The position numbers and the translations under genes are program-made. A stretch of DNA of 64,000 bases, from the NCBI GenBank assembly GCA_964428895.1, contig CAYRZU010000001.1:55122-119121 (forward strand). The letters run 5' to 3'. Below the pieces are notes generated by a model, which was not told where the DNA came from, did not search any database, and was given only the letters and a program-made list of their open reading frames with translations. Shown one piece after another: positions 41,431-49,925 of this stretch (positions are counted from its first letter, which is position 1; each line of letters opens with the position of its first letter). This stretch comes from HyVt-337 sp964428895 (lineage in GTDB: Bacteria > Planctomycetota > Phycisphaerae > SM23-33).

Positions 41431-41448
41431 GCCGACAAGGATGTCGGC
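41431..41448. repeat. short perfect hairpin in the spacer
   Basis: GCCGACA (41431-41437) and TGTCGGC (41442-41448) with the tetraloop AGGA. It lies in the non-coding region between the operon promoter and the PEP-CTERM remnant; its role is unknown. Confidence 0.3.
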
Positions 41449-41639
41449 GGCCATATGGGGGTTGTTGCTTTACTGTTTTGCGGGATGAGAGCCCTTCAAT
41501 CGGTCGCGATGGACCCCATCCCAGGGGCTACGAACGGACGCAAATCCCGCTTGATCGTCTCGCTAGCCGTGATAGTCTATGGAAGAGAGATATTGCCTTT
41601 CTCCAGGCCTACGGGCCGTGAAGATTTGGGGAAGAGGGG

Positions 41640-41691
41640 GTTGACCCCCGAACCGGCGATGATTGGGCTGCTGAGACGTCGAAGCCGTTAG
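41640..41691 (+). pseudogene. remnant of a PEP-CTERM sorting tail
   Basis: In one frame this reads LTPEPAMIGLLRRRSR and a stop. The intact gene 1.6 kb downstream ends VPEPATMGLLGLGGLTLLRR RK, and the DNA CCCCGAACCGGCGA is identical in both. The hydrophobic core between PEP-A and the arginine cluster is shortened, so it could no longer span a membrane. No start or body of a gene is visible in the 290 bases upstream. Confidence 0.5.
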
Positions 41692-41742
41692 GCCAGGACG
41701 CTGGTGCGGCAGTGGAGAAACCAGGGAAGGAAGGGATGAACC

Positions 41743-43367
41743 ATGATGAGGAAGCACTTCTTGGGTCAAGCGTGTGTGGGCGTCGTGCTAGTTTGTTTGG
41801 CGTCATCGGTCCAGGCCGGCGACTGGTCCGCTGTGCGGATCGCCATTACTCCCGATGCGAAATATCTTCGGATGGATGGCTCACTGGTTGCGTGGCGAGA
41901 TCGGTCGGACGGTTCTGATGATCTCTATGTCTACGACGGAGCGTCGATTCAGCAGATCACGAACGACTCTCGCGATGAGTACAACGTCAATTTCGATGAT
42001 GGAAGATTGACGTGGACGATTTACAACTCGGGCCAGGTCGACCTGTATCAATGGGACAGCGTCACGACAACGACCAGCCATATCCTCCATACGGCGCCGG
42101 ATGGCACGGCGATCCCCCAAGTCAGAATGGCCGCGGCGAGCGGCGACAACATTGCCGTGATGACGAACCCCGCGACGGGCAGCGACCAATACGGGATTTG
42201 GTTCTACGATGGCGCAACCTGGACGCAGTGGCGTTCAACCGCGAATACCTGGCCCACCTCCGGCTCACAGTTGGCGATGAGCGGCGACGACGTCTATTGG
42301 CTCGAGTATGACCCAAACACCTCGATGCCGTTCGAGCCGGACCTTGTGTTCCGTCATGACGGCCAGACGCTGACCCAGATAGCCAGCGGCATCGGAGAGG
42401 TCGCCAGGTACTCATTCGGAGCGGAGGGTGATACGGTTTCCTGGCGAGAAGCCACGAAGGACGAGTTCGCGAGGATCGATGATCACCGGATTCCCGTCTA
42501 TGACGGAACGCAAAGAACGGATATCCCGTGTACGAGGACAACTCCAACTTTCACACGGGGTCCCCGAACGGAATGAGCAACGGCAAAGTGGTCTGGGACG
42601 CCGACGACGGCAACGGAGACATGGAGATCTTCCTCTACGACGGTCAGAACATCATCCAGTTGACCGACAATGACGTTGACGATCTGGCCCCGGATATCGA
42701 CGGGAACCTCATTGCGTGGTTCCGGGATGGCGAAGGGGTCTACGCCTTTGACGGCCTGACGACCCAACTGGTCTCCCCGACGCCGTACATGTACGGTGAC
42801 CACTTGGAGGTGAGCGGCAATCAGGTCTCCTGGATCGGCAAGTGGCAGACCACCAGTACCGACGGCGTTTTCGTTGCGTCGATTGACTCGCTTCCGCCCA
42901 ACGCCGACTTCAACGGTGACGGTCGAGTGGATATTGAGGATATCGATCTCCTGCGCGCCGCCGCGGGGTCGGGGGACGCTACGTTTGATATGGATGACGA
43001 CGGCGATGTCGATGACAACGACCTGGCAATCCTGGTTGAAGACTTCGTCCTGTGGAGTCGCGACGGGGCCAGCGGCATGGGGACGGCCATCGGTGACTTC
43101 AACCTGGACGGGAGCGTGACGGCCGTTGATCTGGCCCTGCTGCAGCAGCACTACGGGTCCACCGGCGGCTGGGGAGCCGGCAATAGTAACTGTGATGACA
43201 TGGTCGATGTCACCGACTTGCTCTGGCTGAAGGTTAACTACGGGACGGTCGTAACCGCCTCTGGCGGCCAAGTCCCCGAACCGGCGACGATGGGCTTGCT
43301 GGGGCTGGGCGGTCTGACGCTCCTGAGACGGCGAAAACGCTGCTGCGCAGGCGAAGCAAGTCGCTGA
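41743..43367 (+). pseudogene. PEP-CTERM, dockerin-like secreted protein broken by a one-base frameshift
   Basis: The first frame runs from ATG 41743 (ATG 41746 also possible) with a signal peptide (CVGVVLVCLASSVQA) to a stop at 42574-42576. The second frame continues from about 42528 to 43367. Homology of sense continues across the break if one base is missing near 42526-42528 (CC_G), giving IPVYEDNSNF. The N-terminal half has WD/TolB-like repeats (LYVYDGASIQQITNDSRDEY, IFLYDGQNIIQLTDN). Then come two dockerin-type EF-hand segments (ADFNGDGRVDIEDIDLL, GDFNLDGSVTAVDLALL) and a PEP-CTERM tail (VPEPATMGLLGLGG, then RRRKR) for exosortase-type sorting. It may be a real pseudogene or a sequencing error. 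Confidence 0.8.
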
Positions 43368-43386
43368 CAGTCTGAGCTCCAAGAAC

Positions 43387-43426
43387 AGAAGCTCCGTCGA
43401 CCTCAATCGGCGGAGCTTCTTTGTGC
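43387..43426 (+). terminator. strong intrinsic terminator after the PEP-CTERM gene
   Basis: A 14-bp stem (AGAAGCTCCGTCGA at 43387-43400 with TCGGCGGAGCTTCT at 43407-43420, one G-U pair), loop CCTCAA, followed by TTGTG. It lies between the converging PEP-CTERM and valS genes and may work in both directions. Confidence 0.8.
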
Positions 43427-43444
43427 GCTGGGATCGTTTCGCTC

Positions 43445-46438
43445 TTACGCGTCGAGCTTCTCAATGGCCTGGAGGACGGCCTGATGCTGGGCCGTCAGAT
43501 CGGCCAGGCGGTCGCGCTCGCGTCGAACCACATCTTCGGGGGCCTTGGCCAGGAAGCCTTCGCTGGCGAGTTTCTTCTCGATGCCGCCGATTCCCTTGGC
43601 GAGTTGATCGCGCTGTTTGGTCAGGCGGACAACTTCGGCGTCGTGGTCGACCACGCCGAGGATGTGCAGCTTGATGCTACCGACCGTCACCGTCGCAGCC
43701 GAGCCGTCGGCAGGGGCGTTTCCGGCGGAGATCGCCGCCAGTTGCGCCTGCGATTGAAGCAGGGCGATATTGGCGGTGATCAGGTCGGCCTCGGGGCCGG
43801 TGGCCTCGACCACGGCGTCGACGGTCGTGGCGGGAGCGACGTTGTGTTCCTTGCGAACGTTGCGGATCTGGCGGACCAGTTCCTGCATCAGTTCGAATTG
43901 CTTCTCCGCCGCTTCGTCGATCCATTCATCGTGGCGGGTGGGCCAGGCGGCTCGGACCAGGAGTGTCTCGGCCGAGCAGTCCACGCCGCCGCGGTTGGGG
44001 ACCGTTTCGTTGAGCTTGGCCCAGATCGCCTCGGTAATAAACGGGCAGATCGGGTGCAGCAATCGCAGCAGCGTATCCAAAGCGAGGGCCACGATGGCCT
44101 TGGAGGTGGCCTCGCCGGCGTTGATGCGAGCCTTGGCGATCTCCAAGTACCAGTCGCACACATCGTCCCACATGAAGTGGTACAGGCCGTCCGCCAGTTC
44201 GTTGTAGCGGTAATCTTCGATGGCCGCGGTCGCGTTGCGGATGGCGGTGCCCAGTCGACTGAGCATCCACAGGTCGGCCAGATCGGTCGCTTCGGTGGGG
44301 TCGAAGGCGGGGCAGTCAGCCAGGTTCATCATCGCAAACCGCGCCGCGTTCCAGAGCTTGTTGCAGAAATTCCGTCCGAGGTCGAACTTGGGCGAGCTGT
44401 TGACGATTCGCCCGTCCGGGGTGGTCATTTCGGCGACCGGCATGCGGACGTCCTGGGTCTGCGTGGTCATGGAAGCCAGCGTGAAGCGCATGGCGTCGGC
44501 GCCATGAGAATCGATGATGTCCAGCGGGTCGATGCCGTTGCCCAGACTCTTGGACATCTTGCGGCCCTCGCCGTCCTGGATCATCGCGTGGATGAACACC
44601 TCGGGGAAGGGGATGTCGCCCACGCAGTACTGGCCCATCATCACCATACGAGACACCCACAGCGTGATGATCTCTCGGGCCGTGCACAGCACGTTGCCCG
44701 GGTAGTATGCGGCCAGTTCCGGCGTGTCATCCGGCCAGCCCATGGTGCTGAATGGCCACAGGGCGGACGAGAACCACGTGTCGAGAACGTCCTCGTCACG
44801 GACGTAACCGGCGTTTTCAATCGCTTCAACGGCGCCGGGTTCGTCGGAGGCCAGGCAGATATATGTCCGGACCCACCCCTCCAGTTCGGGGTGCTTGAAA
44901 GCCTGAAGGATATGGCGAGCCGAAAGCTCAGCCAACGCCTCGCCGAGCGGCCCGGCGATGGCGGCGCCAACGTGCGGGTGGGGGCCGTCGGTCTCGAGCG
45001 GCTTGACGTCGGCGGGCAGCTCGATGTCCCGCGACCACACCGGAATGCGGTGGCCCCACCAGAGCTGCCGGCTAACGGGCCAGTCCCGAAGATTCTCCAG
45101 CCAGGTCTGATAGGTCTTGGCGTAACGGTCGGGGACGAAGCGGACGCGCTTGTCCAGTAGGGGCTTCAGGGCTAGGCCCGCCAGGGAGTTCAGGGGCATG
45201 TCCGTGCGATCAATCATCCCCTCCCCGAATTGCTCAGCTAGATGTTCGATGGGCTGCTTGACGGCGATGTACCACTGGTCGGACAGGTAGGGCTCGATGG
45301 GTACGTGGCTGCGATAGCTGTGGCCGACCGGGTGGGTGTATTCGCGGACGCTTTCGAGGAGGCCTTCGGTCTTGAACCACTCCACGATGGCCGCTCGCGC
45401 CTCAAACCGGTCCATGCCCAGCAGGAACTCGGCGTCGGAACCGGCGCAATCGTCCCAGCCGTGGCGGTCGCTGATGGACCCATCCGGGGCCATCACGTTG
45501 ATCACGGGTAAGTCGTGACGCTGACCGATCTGCCAGTCGTCGGGATCGTGAGCGGGGGTCACCTTCAGGAAACCGGTGGAGAACCGCGCCTTTTCGTCGT
45601 CGCTGTCGGGGTCTGGGAGGACGACGTGGTCGTCCAGGACGATCGGAATCTCCCGGCCCACCAGGGGCAGGCGGACGGTCTGGTCGACCAGGATTTCGGC
45701 CAGGGGGTCCTTGGGGTTTATCGCCACGGCCGTATCGCCCAGCATGGTCTCCGGACGGGTCGTGGCGACCACGACGTGTTCGATGTTCGTACCACTAACG
45801 TGAATGAGCTCGGACAGGGGGTACCTGAGGTACCAGAAGTGGCCGGCCACATCCTGGTGTTCGACTTCATCGTCGGCCAGCACGGTTTGCGTTGCCGGGT
45901 CCCAGTTGACCAGTCGCTTGCCGCGGTAGATCAGCCCGTCTTCGAAAAGCTTGAAAAACACTTCGCGGACGGCCCGGGCGCAGGTTTCGTCCATGGTGAA
46001 TCGCGTGCGAGCCCAGTCGCACGAGCAGCCCATCAGCTTGAGTTGGTTGAGAATGCGCTCTTCGTATTCGTCCTTCCAGGCCTGGACTCGCCCGACGAAC
46101 TCGTCTCGCCCGAATTCGGTGCGACGCTTGTTCTCTTCAGCCAGGATGCGCTTCTCAACGACCGTTTGCGTGGCGATACCCGCGTGATCGGTGCCCGGCA
46201 TCCACAGCGTGTTGTCGCCTGCCATACGGTGGTAGCGGACCAGCACGTCCTGCAGCGTGTTATTGAGGGCGTGGCCGGTATGAAGGGGAGCAGTGACGTT
46301 CGGCGGGGGAATGACGATGGCGTAGCTGTCGCCGCCGGCGGCGGGGTCGGCGGCGTAAGCGGAGGCGGAATCCCAACGCTCGCGAACGTTGGTTTCGACC
46401 GTGTGAGGCTCGTAGGCTTTCGGTAGCTCGTCGGTCAT
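43445..46438 (-). CDS. valS: valyl-tRNA synthetase
   Basis: 997 residues, the usual ValS length. The HIGH-type motif is in PPPNVTAPLHTGHAL, the KMSKS motif in RKMSKSLGNGIDPLD, and editing-domain landmarks VVVATTRPETMLGDTAVAIN are present. Anticodon-binding and C-terminal coiled-coil parts follow (VDHDAEVVRLTKQRDQLAKG). It charges tRNA-Val and edits mischarged Thr-tRNA. Its start at ATG 46438 is preceded by AAGGA; it is divergent from the ykgJ-type gene, 153 bases away. Confidence 0.97.
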   Translation of the reverse strand: MTDELPKAYEPHTVETNVRERWDSASAYAADPAAGGDSYAIVIPPPNVTAPLHTGHALNNTLQDVLVRYHRMAGDNTLWMPGTDHAGIATQTVVEKRILAEENKRRTEFGRDEFVGRVQAWKDEYEERILNQLKLMGCSCDWARTRFTMDETCARAVREVFFKLFEDGLIYRGKRLVNWDPATQTVLADDEVEHQDVAGHFWYLRYPLSELIHVSGTNIEHVVVATTRPETMLGDTAVAINPKDPLAEILVDQTVRLPLVGREIPIVLDDHVVLPDPDSDDEKARFSTGFLKVTPAHDPDDWQIGQRHDLPVINVMAPDGSISDRHGWDDCAGSDAEFLLGMDRFEARAAIVEWFKTEGLLESVREYTHPVGHSYRSHVPIEPYLSDQWYIAVKQPIEHLAEQFGEGMIDRTDMPLNSLAGLALKPLLDKRVRFVPDRYAKTYQTWLENLRDWPVSRQLWWGHRIPVWSRDIELPADVKPLETDGPHPHVGAAIAGPLGEALAELSARHILQAFKHPELEGWVRTYICLASDEPGAVEAIENAGYVRDEDVLDTWFSSALWPFSTMGWPDDTPELAAYYPGNVLCTAREIITLWVSRMVMMGQYCVGDIPFPEVFIHAMIQDGEGRKMSKSLGNGIDPLDIIDSHGADAMRFTLASMTTQTQDVRMPVAEMTTPDGRIVNSSPKFDLGRNFCNKLWNAARFAMMNLADCPAFDPTEATDLADLWMLSRLGTAIRNATAAIEDYRYNELADGLYHFMWDDVCDWYLEIAKARINAGEATSKAIVALALDTLLRLLHPICPFITEAIWAKLNETVPNRGGVDCSAETLLVRAAWPTRHDEWIDEAAEKQFELMQELVRQIRNVRKEHNVAPATTVDAVVEATGPEADLITANIALLQSQAQLAAISAGNAPADGSAATVTVGSIKLHILGVVDHDAEVVRLTKQRDQLAKGIGGIEKKLASEGFLAKAPEDVVRRERDRLADLTAQHQAVLQAIEKLDA

Positions 46439-46529
46439 GACGATGTGGGTCCTTTTCTCGTCGCCGCCCGGGCCATCGGGCGGAGCGCCGAGTTATAACC
46501 GATTGCCCACCAAGCGTCCACGCATCGGT

Positions 46530-46557
46530 TTGCGTTGGCGGCGGGGGCGTCTATAAT
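46530..46557 (+). promoter_or_regulatory. promoter of the ykgJ-type/hisS operon
   Basis: TTGCGT (46530-46535) and TATAAT (46552-46557), spacer 16 bp. Transcription would begin near 46564, 28 bases before ATG 46592. Confidence 0.65.
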
Positions 46558-46591
46558 CACGGTCTATCCGTTAACTGCTTAGGAGTCGCTG

Positions 46592-47050
46592 ATGAGTGCC
46601 GAGCTGTGCAAGGAATGTGGCGCCAGGTGCTGCCGCTACTACTGCTTCGAGATCGACGAGCCCGACGACTACGAAGAGTTCGAGGACGTTCGCTGGTACA
46701 TTTGCCACGAGGGCACCAGCGTTCATGTCGACGAAGGCAGTTGGTACATCTCGATCCTGAACCCCTGCAAGATGCTCGATGCCGACAACCAGTGCTCGAT
46801 CTACGACGATCGGCCTTTGATCTGCCGCAAGTACGACCTGGATAACTGCGACCAGACCATGGGCGATTACGGCTACGACGAGGAGTTCAACACCGGCGAC
46901 GAACTGATGGCCTACGCCCGGAAGACGTTGGGCGATGAGGAGTTCGAGTATCAGCGCGCCAAGCGTCGCGGCAAGCTGGGCGATGAGGCCGCCAAAGCCG
47001 AGCACCGCAAGCTCAAGAAGCTTCGTAAGAAGGACAAGGCCAAGGAATGA
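46592..47050 (+). CDS. YkgJ-type cysteine-cluster protein
   Basis: 152 residues with the family pattern of conserved cysteines in the first half: CKECGARCCRYYC, then YICHEG, NPCKMLDADNQCSIYDDRP and RPLICRKYDLDNC. These bind iron-sulphur or zinc in YkgJ/UPF0153 proteins, whose function is unclear. The C-terminal 50 residues are charged and helical (KAEHRKLKKLRKKDKAKE). An AGGAG lies six bases upstream of ATG. The TGA stop overlaps the hisS start in ATGA, so the two are coupled. Confidence 0.88.
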   Translation: MSAELCKECGARCCRYYCFEIDEPDDYEEFEDVRWYICHEGTSVHVDEGSWYISILNPCKMLDADNQCSIYDDRPLICRKYDLDNCDQTMGDYGYDEEFNTGDELMAYARKTLGDEEFEYQRAKRRGKLGDEAAKAEHRKLKKLRKKDKAKE

Positions 47051-48330
47051 GCGGAATCAAGTCCGTCAAAGGCACCAGGGATTTCTATCCGGACGACATG
47101 CGTCTGCGGAATTGGATCGCCGACACGTGGCGGGAGGTCTCGCTACGGAACGGCTTCGAGGAATACGACGCGCCGATCTTTGAGTACCTGGACTTGTTCA
47201 CCATTAAGAGCGGGGATGAGATCGCCGAGCAGCTTTTCAGCTTTACCGACCGCGGTGGCCGCAACCTGGCGATTCGGCCGGAGATCACGCCGTCCCTGGC
47301 GCGGATGGTCAACGCTAAGGTCAACACACTCCCGCGGCCGATCAAGTGGTTCTCCGTGCCGCGCCTGTGTCGGGCCGAGAACCCACAGAAGGGGCGCTTG
47401 CGTGAGTTCTTCCAGTGGAACGTGGATGTCATCGGCGCCGACGACGTTCTGGCCGACGCCGAGTGTATCTATACGGCCGTCGACTTCCTGCGAGAGGTGG
47501 GCTTGACGCCCGAGGACGTTGTTGTTCGCATCGGCTCGCGGCCCTTGGTGGTCGACAAGCTCCGCCAGCTCGGCGTCGATGACGCCTCCCTGGATAAGGC
47601 ACTGACGGCCTTGGACCGTCGGCCGAAAGTGGTGCCGGAAGCGTTCGAAAAGCAATGCGCCGATGCCGGCCTGGCCGCCGACCAGATCGCGGCGATCTGT
47701 GAGTTTCTGGACGTCCCCGAGACCGACATGCTCAAGCAACTGTCGGAGATGGAAGGGGTCGACGCCCACCGCGACGACCTGCTCGAACTTCGCAGCCATC
47801 TGGAGGCGATGGGCGTCTGGGCCTACTGTCGGTTCGACTGGCACATCGTCCGCGGGTTGGCCTATTACACGGGCATCGTTTACGAGGTCTTCGACGCCGA
47901 CGCTCAACTCCGCGCCGTGGCCGGCGGCGGCCGCTACGACAACTTGCTGGAGGTCCTCGGTGGGCCTCAGGTGGGGGCCACCGGCTTCGGTATGGGCGAC
48001 GTGGTGTTGGGGATCCTGCTGGCCGAGAAGGGCAAGTTGCCGGATTCGCTGGCTGCGGCTGACTACTTTGTGATCGACGGCGACGGGTGTGAGATGTCGC
48101 AATTGCTTAAGGTCGTCGGCGAGCTTCGCAAGCGCGGGGTCTCGGCCGAGTTCAGCTACAAGCGGGCCAACACCGGCAAACAACTCAAGGACGCCAACAA
48201 GCGCGGCGCCAAGGCGGCGGTCATCGTCCGCGGCGCCGGCGAACCGGTCGGCGTCAAGAACCTAACCAGCGGCCACCAGGCCGAGCAGTCCTTGGATGAG
48301 TTTCTGTCGCTGCTGGACAAAGCCCTGTAG
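47047..48330 (+). CDS. hisS: histidyl-tRNA synthetase
   Basis: 427 residues. Class II synthetase: SVKGTRDFYPDDMRLRNWIA start, motif 2 in WFSVPRLCRAENPQKGRLRE (arginine and Q-K-G-R variant typical of the family), histidine A signatures RGLAYYTGIVYEVF and AVAGGGRYDNL, motif 3 TGFGMGDVVLGI, and a C-terminal anticodon-binding domain with VSAEFSYKRANTGKQLKDAN. It charges tRNA-His. It is second in an operon with the ykgJ-type gene and precedes the HYExAFE gene by 25 bases. Confidence 0.95.
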   Translation: MSGIKSVKGTRDFYPDDMRLRNWIADTWREVSLRNGFEEYDAPIFEYLDLFTIKSGDEIAEQLFSFTDRGGRNLAIRPEITPSLARMVNAKVNTLPRPIKWFSVPRLCRAENPQKGRLREFFQWNVDVIGADDVLADAECIYTAVDFLREVGLTPEDVVVRIGSRPLVVDKLRQLGVDDASLDKALTALDRRPKVVPEAFEKQCADAGLAADQIAAICEFLDVPETDMLKQLSEMEGVDAHRDDLLELRSHLEAMGVWAYCRFDWHIVRGLAYYTGIVYEVFDADAQLRAVAGGGRYDNLLEVLGGPQVGATGFGMGDVVLGILLAEKGKLPDSLAAADYFVIDGDGCEMSQLLKVVGELRKRGVSAEFSYKRANTGKQLKDANKRGAKAAVIVRGAGEPVGVKNLTSGHQAEQSLDEFLSLLDKAL

Positions 48331-48355
48331 GCCGCCAGCCGGCAAGAAGAGGGGC

Positions 48356-48898
48356 ATGGCGCACCGGAAGGTCCATTACGAGGCGGCGTTTGAAGACTAC
48401 CTTCGGGCGAAGGGGTGGCCCTTCGTGGTGGTTGATGAAGCCAAGAAGACCATCTTCGCCGGGGCGTCCATCAAGAGCTTCGATCTGGTCGTCTACGGCG
48501 CCGCCGGGCCCAACCTGTTGGTCGACGTGAAGGGCCGAAAATTCCCCGATCCGGTTCGCCCGGGCCGGGCGAGCTCACGGGCCTGGGAGAACTGGGTCAC
48601 TCGCGACGACATCGAAGGCCTGCGACAGTGGCAGGGGGTGTTCGGGGAGGGGTTTGTCTCGGCCTTCGTGTTCGCCTACTGGCTCCAGGGCCCGGCCGGC
48701 CGGAGCCCGTTCGATGACGTCCACGTCTTTCGGGACAAGCACTATGCGTTCGTCGGCATGGGGCTTGAGGAGTACGTGTCGTTGGCTCGCCCTCGCAGCG
48801 AGCGGTGGCAGACGGTGGCTGCTCCGGCCCGGGCCTTTGCCGAGCGGGTGGCCACGATTTCCGCCATGCTGGGAACCGATCAACCGATGCAATATTGA
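48356..48898 (+). CDS. HYExAFE family protein, possible PD-(D/E)XK-type nuclease fold
   Basis: 180 residues beginning MAHRKVHYEAAFEDYLRAKG, which contains the H-Y-E-x-A-F-E motif naming this family, known from planctomycetes. SIKSFDLVVYG and NLLVDVKGRKF give a D...D-x-K arrangement like the active site of PD-(D/E)XK nucleases, so a nuclease fold is a fair inference, not proven. ATG 48356 follows AAGAGGGG. It is downstream of hisS and could be co-transcribed with it. No function is established. Confidence 0.75.
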   Translation: MAHRKVHYEAAFEDYLRAKGWPFVVVDEAKKTIFAGASIKSFDLVVYGAAGPNLLVDVKGRKFPDPVRPGRASSRAWENWVTRDDIEGLRQWQGVFGEGFVSAFVFAYWLQGPAGRSPFDDVHVFRDKHYAFVGMGLEEYVSLARPRSERWQTVAAPARAFAERVATISAMLGTDQPMQY

Positions 48899-48931
48899 AC
48901 CCGTCGCCTGCGTTGGCTTATAGTGAGGACC

Positions 48932-49222
48932 ATGACGACACAAACACTGGTATGGTTGCTGTTGGTGGTGTGCGTATGGACGCCCGTGGTGGCCGTTGCC
49001 CAAACCGCCCCGGCCGAGGATCCGGCTCCGACCGCGGCGGTCGAGGAGGAGTCCGTGCCTCCGTTCGAGGCCCGCCCCTTCAAGGTCGGCGCCGACGGCT
49101 ACACCCCCGAGGACGACTACAAAGGCCCCGGAGGGTTCCTGGCCTACGTATACATGATCCTGGCGTTCGCCTTTGTGCTGGCGCCGGCGTTCAAGAACGC
49201 CAAGCGGACGCACCTGGATTAG
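48932..49222 (+). CDS. small exported membrane protein
   Basis: 96 residues: signal peptide (TLVWLLLVVCVWTPVVAVAQ), a Pro/Glu-rich linker (PAEDPAPTAAVEEESVPPFE), then one membrane helix near the C-terminus (FLAYVYMILAFAFVLAPAFK) ending in a short basic tail. The GAGG before ATG 48932 is close to the start; GTG 48923 would add three residues. This topology resembles small assembly or cytochrome-associated subunits, but I recognise no family. Confidence 0.55.
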   Translation: MTTQTLVWLLLVVCVWTPVVAVAQTAPAEDPAPTAAVEEESVPPFEARPFKVGADGYTPEDDYKGPGGFLAYVYMILAFAFVLAPAFKNAKRTHLD

Positions 49223-49332
49223 TCTGCTGCCAATGCCCGCCTGTGGGCGATAAACAGCCTATGTGGCCCGGCCCATGGATGAGGCCGGCGCCGAACGCGT
49301 CGGCCCCATATGGGTCGGCAGGGAGAATGGTC

Positions 49333-49608
49333 ATGAAGAACGCAGTGATTGTTGCACTGGTGTGCCTCAACCTGGGCCTGCTGGCCGGCTTGATTGCCGG
49401 GGCGGTGGCGCCGGCGGAGGCCCAGGACGGGTACTTCCTGAAAACCAACTACGTCATGGTTACCGGCAAGATCGAATCCGGCTACGACACGGTCTATGTG
49501 ATCGACCTGGCCAGCCAGAGGTTGCGGTGCTTTCAGTTCGACCGGACGCGCAAACGGCTGACCCCGATTCGCGGACGAGACCTCGTTGCGGACTTCCGCG
49601 GTAACTAA
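49333..49608 (+). CDS. small membrane-anchored protein with a single beta-strand repeat (first of a tandem pair)
   Basis: 91 residues: N-terminal membrane anchor (AVIVALVCLNLGLLAGLIAG), then FLKTNYVMVTGKIESGYDTV and YVIDLASQRLRCFQFDRTRK. The YVID...QRL..F..D pattern is one propeller-blade-like unit. ATG 49333 lies seven bases after GGGAG; ATG 49327 is an alternative. It is paralogous to the next gene (YDTVYVIDLASQRL against FDNLYVIDVPRQKL). No known function. Confidence 0.6.
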   Translation: MKNAVIVALVCLNLGLLAGLIAGAVAPAEAQDGYFLKTNYVMVTGKIESGYDTVYVIDLASQRLRCFQFDRTRKRLTPIRGRDLVADFRGN

Positions 49609-49628
49609 CTTTCGATAGGAGACCGACC

Positions 49629-49925
49629 ATGAATAACGGCAAGAACATCACCATTGCCATGTTGGTGCTTTCGGCGATCGTCCTCTCGACGTTGCTGGTT
49701 ATCGTTGCGCCGACCCCCAAAGCCCTGGCGGGCAACACCTCGGCCAGGTTCAAGGATGCCTACATCATGAGCCCGGGTGGCCGAGCTGATTCGTTCGACA
49801 ACCTCTACGTGATCGACGTTCCTCGGCAGAAGCTCAACGCCTACGAGGTCGACCCCAACCGCAAGAACATGAATATCCTCGACACGGTGGACCTGCCGAG
49901 GTACTTCCAGAATCCTTCGGAATGA
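49629..49925 (+). CDS. small membrane-anchored protein with a single beta-strand repeat (second of a tandem pair)
   Basis: 98 residues: hydrophobic N-terminus (ITIAMLVLSAIVLSTLLVIV), then DAYIMSPGGRADSFDNLYVI and DVPRQKLNAYEVDPNRKNMN. It shares the YVID...Q-L...D.nrk layout with its neighbour but differs in sequence, so the two diverged after duplication. Its stop codon overlaps the bioB start in ATGA, which couples it to biotin synthase. Its own AGGAG is nine bases upstream of ATG. Confidence 0.6.
   Translation: MNNGKNITIAMLVLSAIVLSTLLVIVAPTPKALAGNTSARFKDAYIMSPGGRADSFDNLYVIDVPRQKLNAYEVDPNRKNMNILDTVDLPRYFQNPSE

Noticed and set aside
41350..41639. Possible small gene upstream of the PEP-CTERM remnant
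   Set aside because: The frame is open but has no ribosome binding site, no family pattern and a composition typical of spacer DNA.
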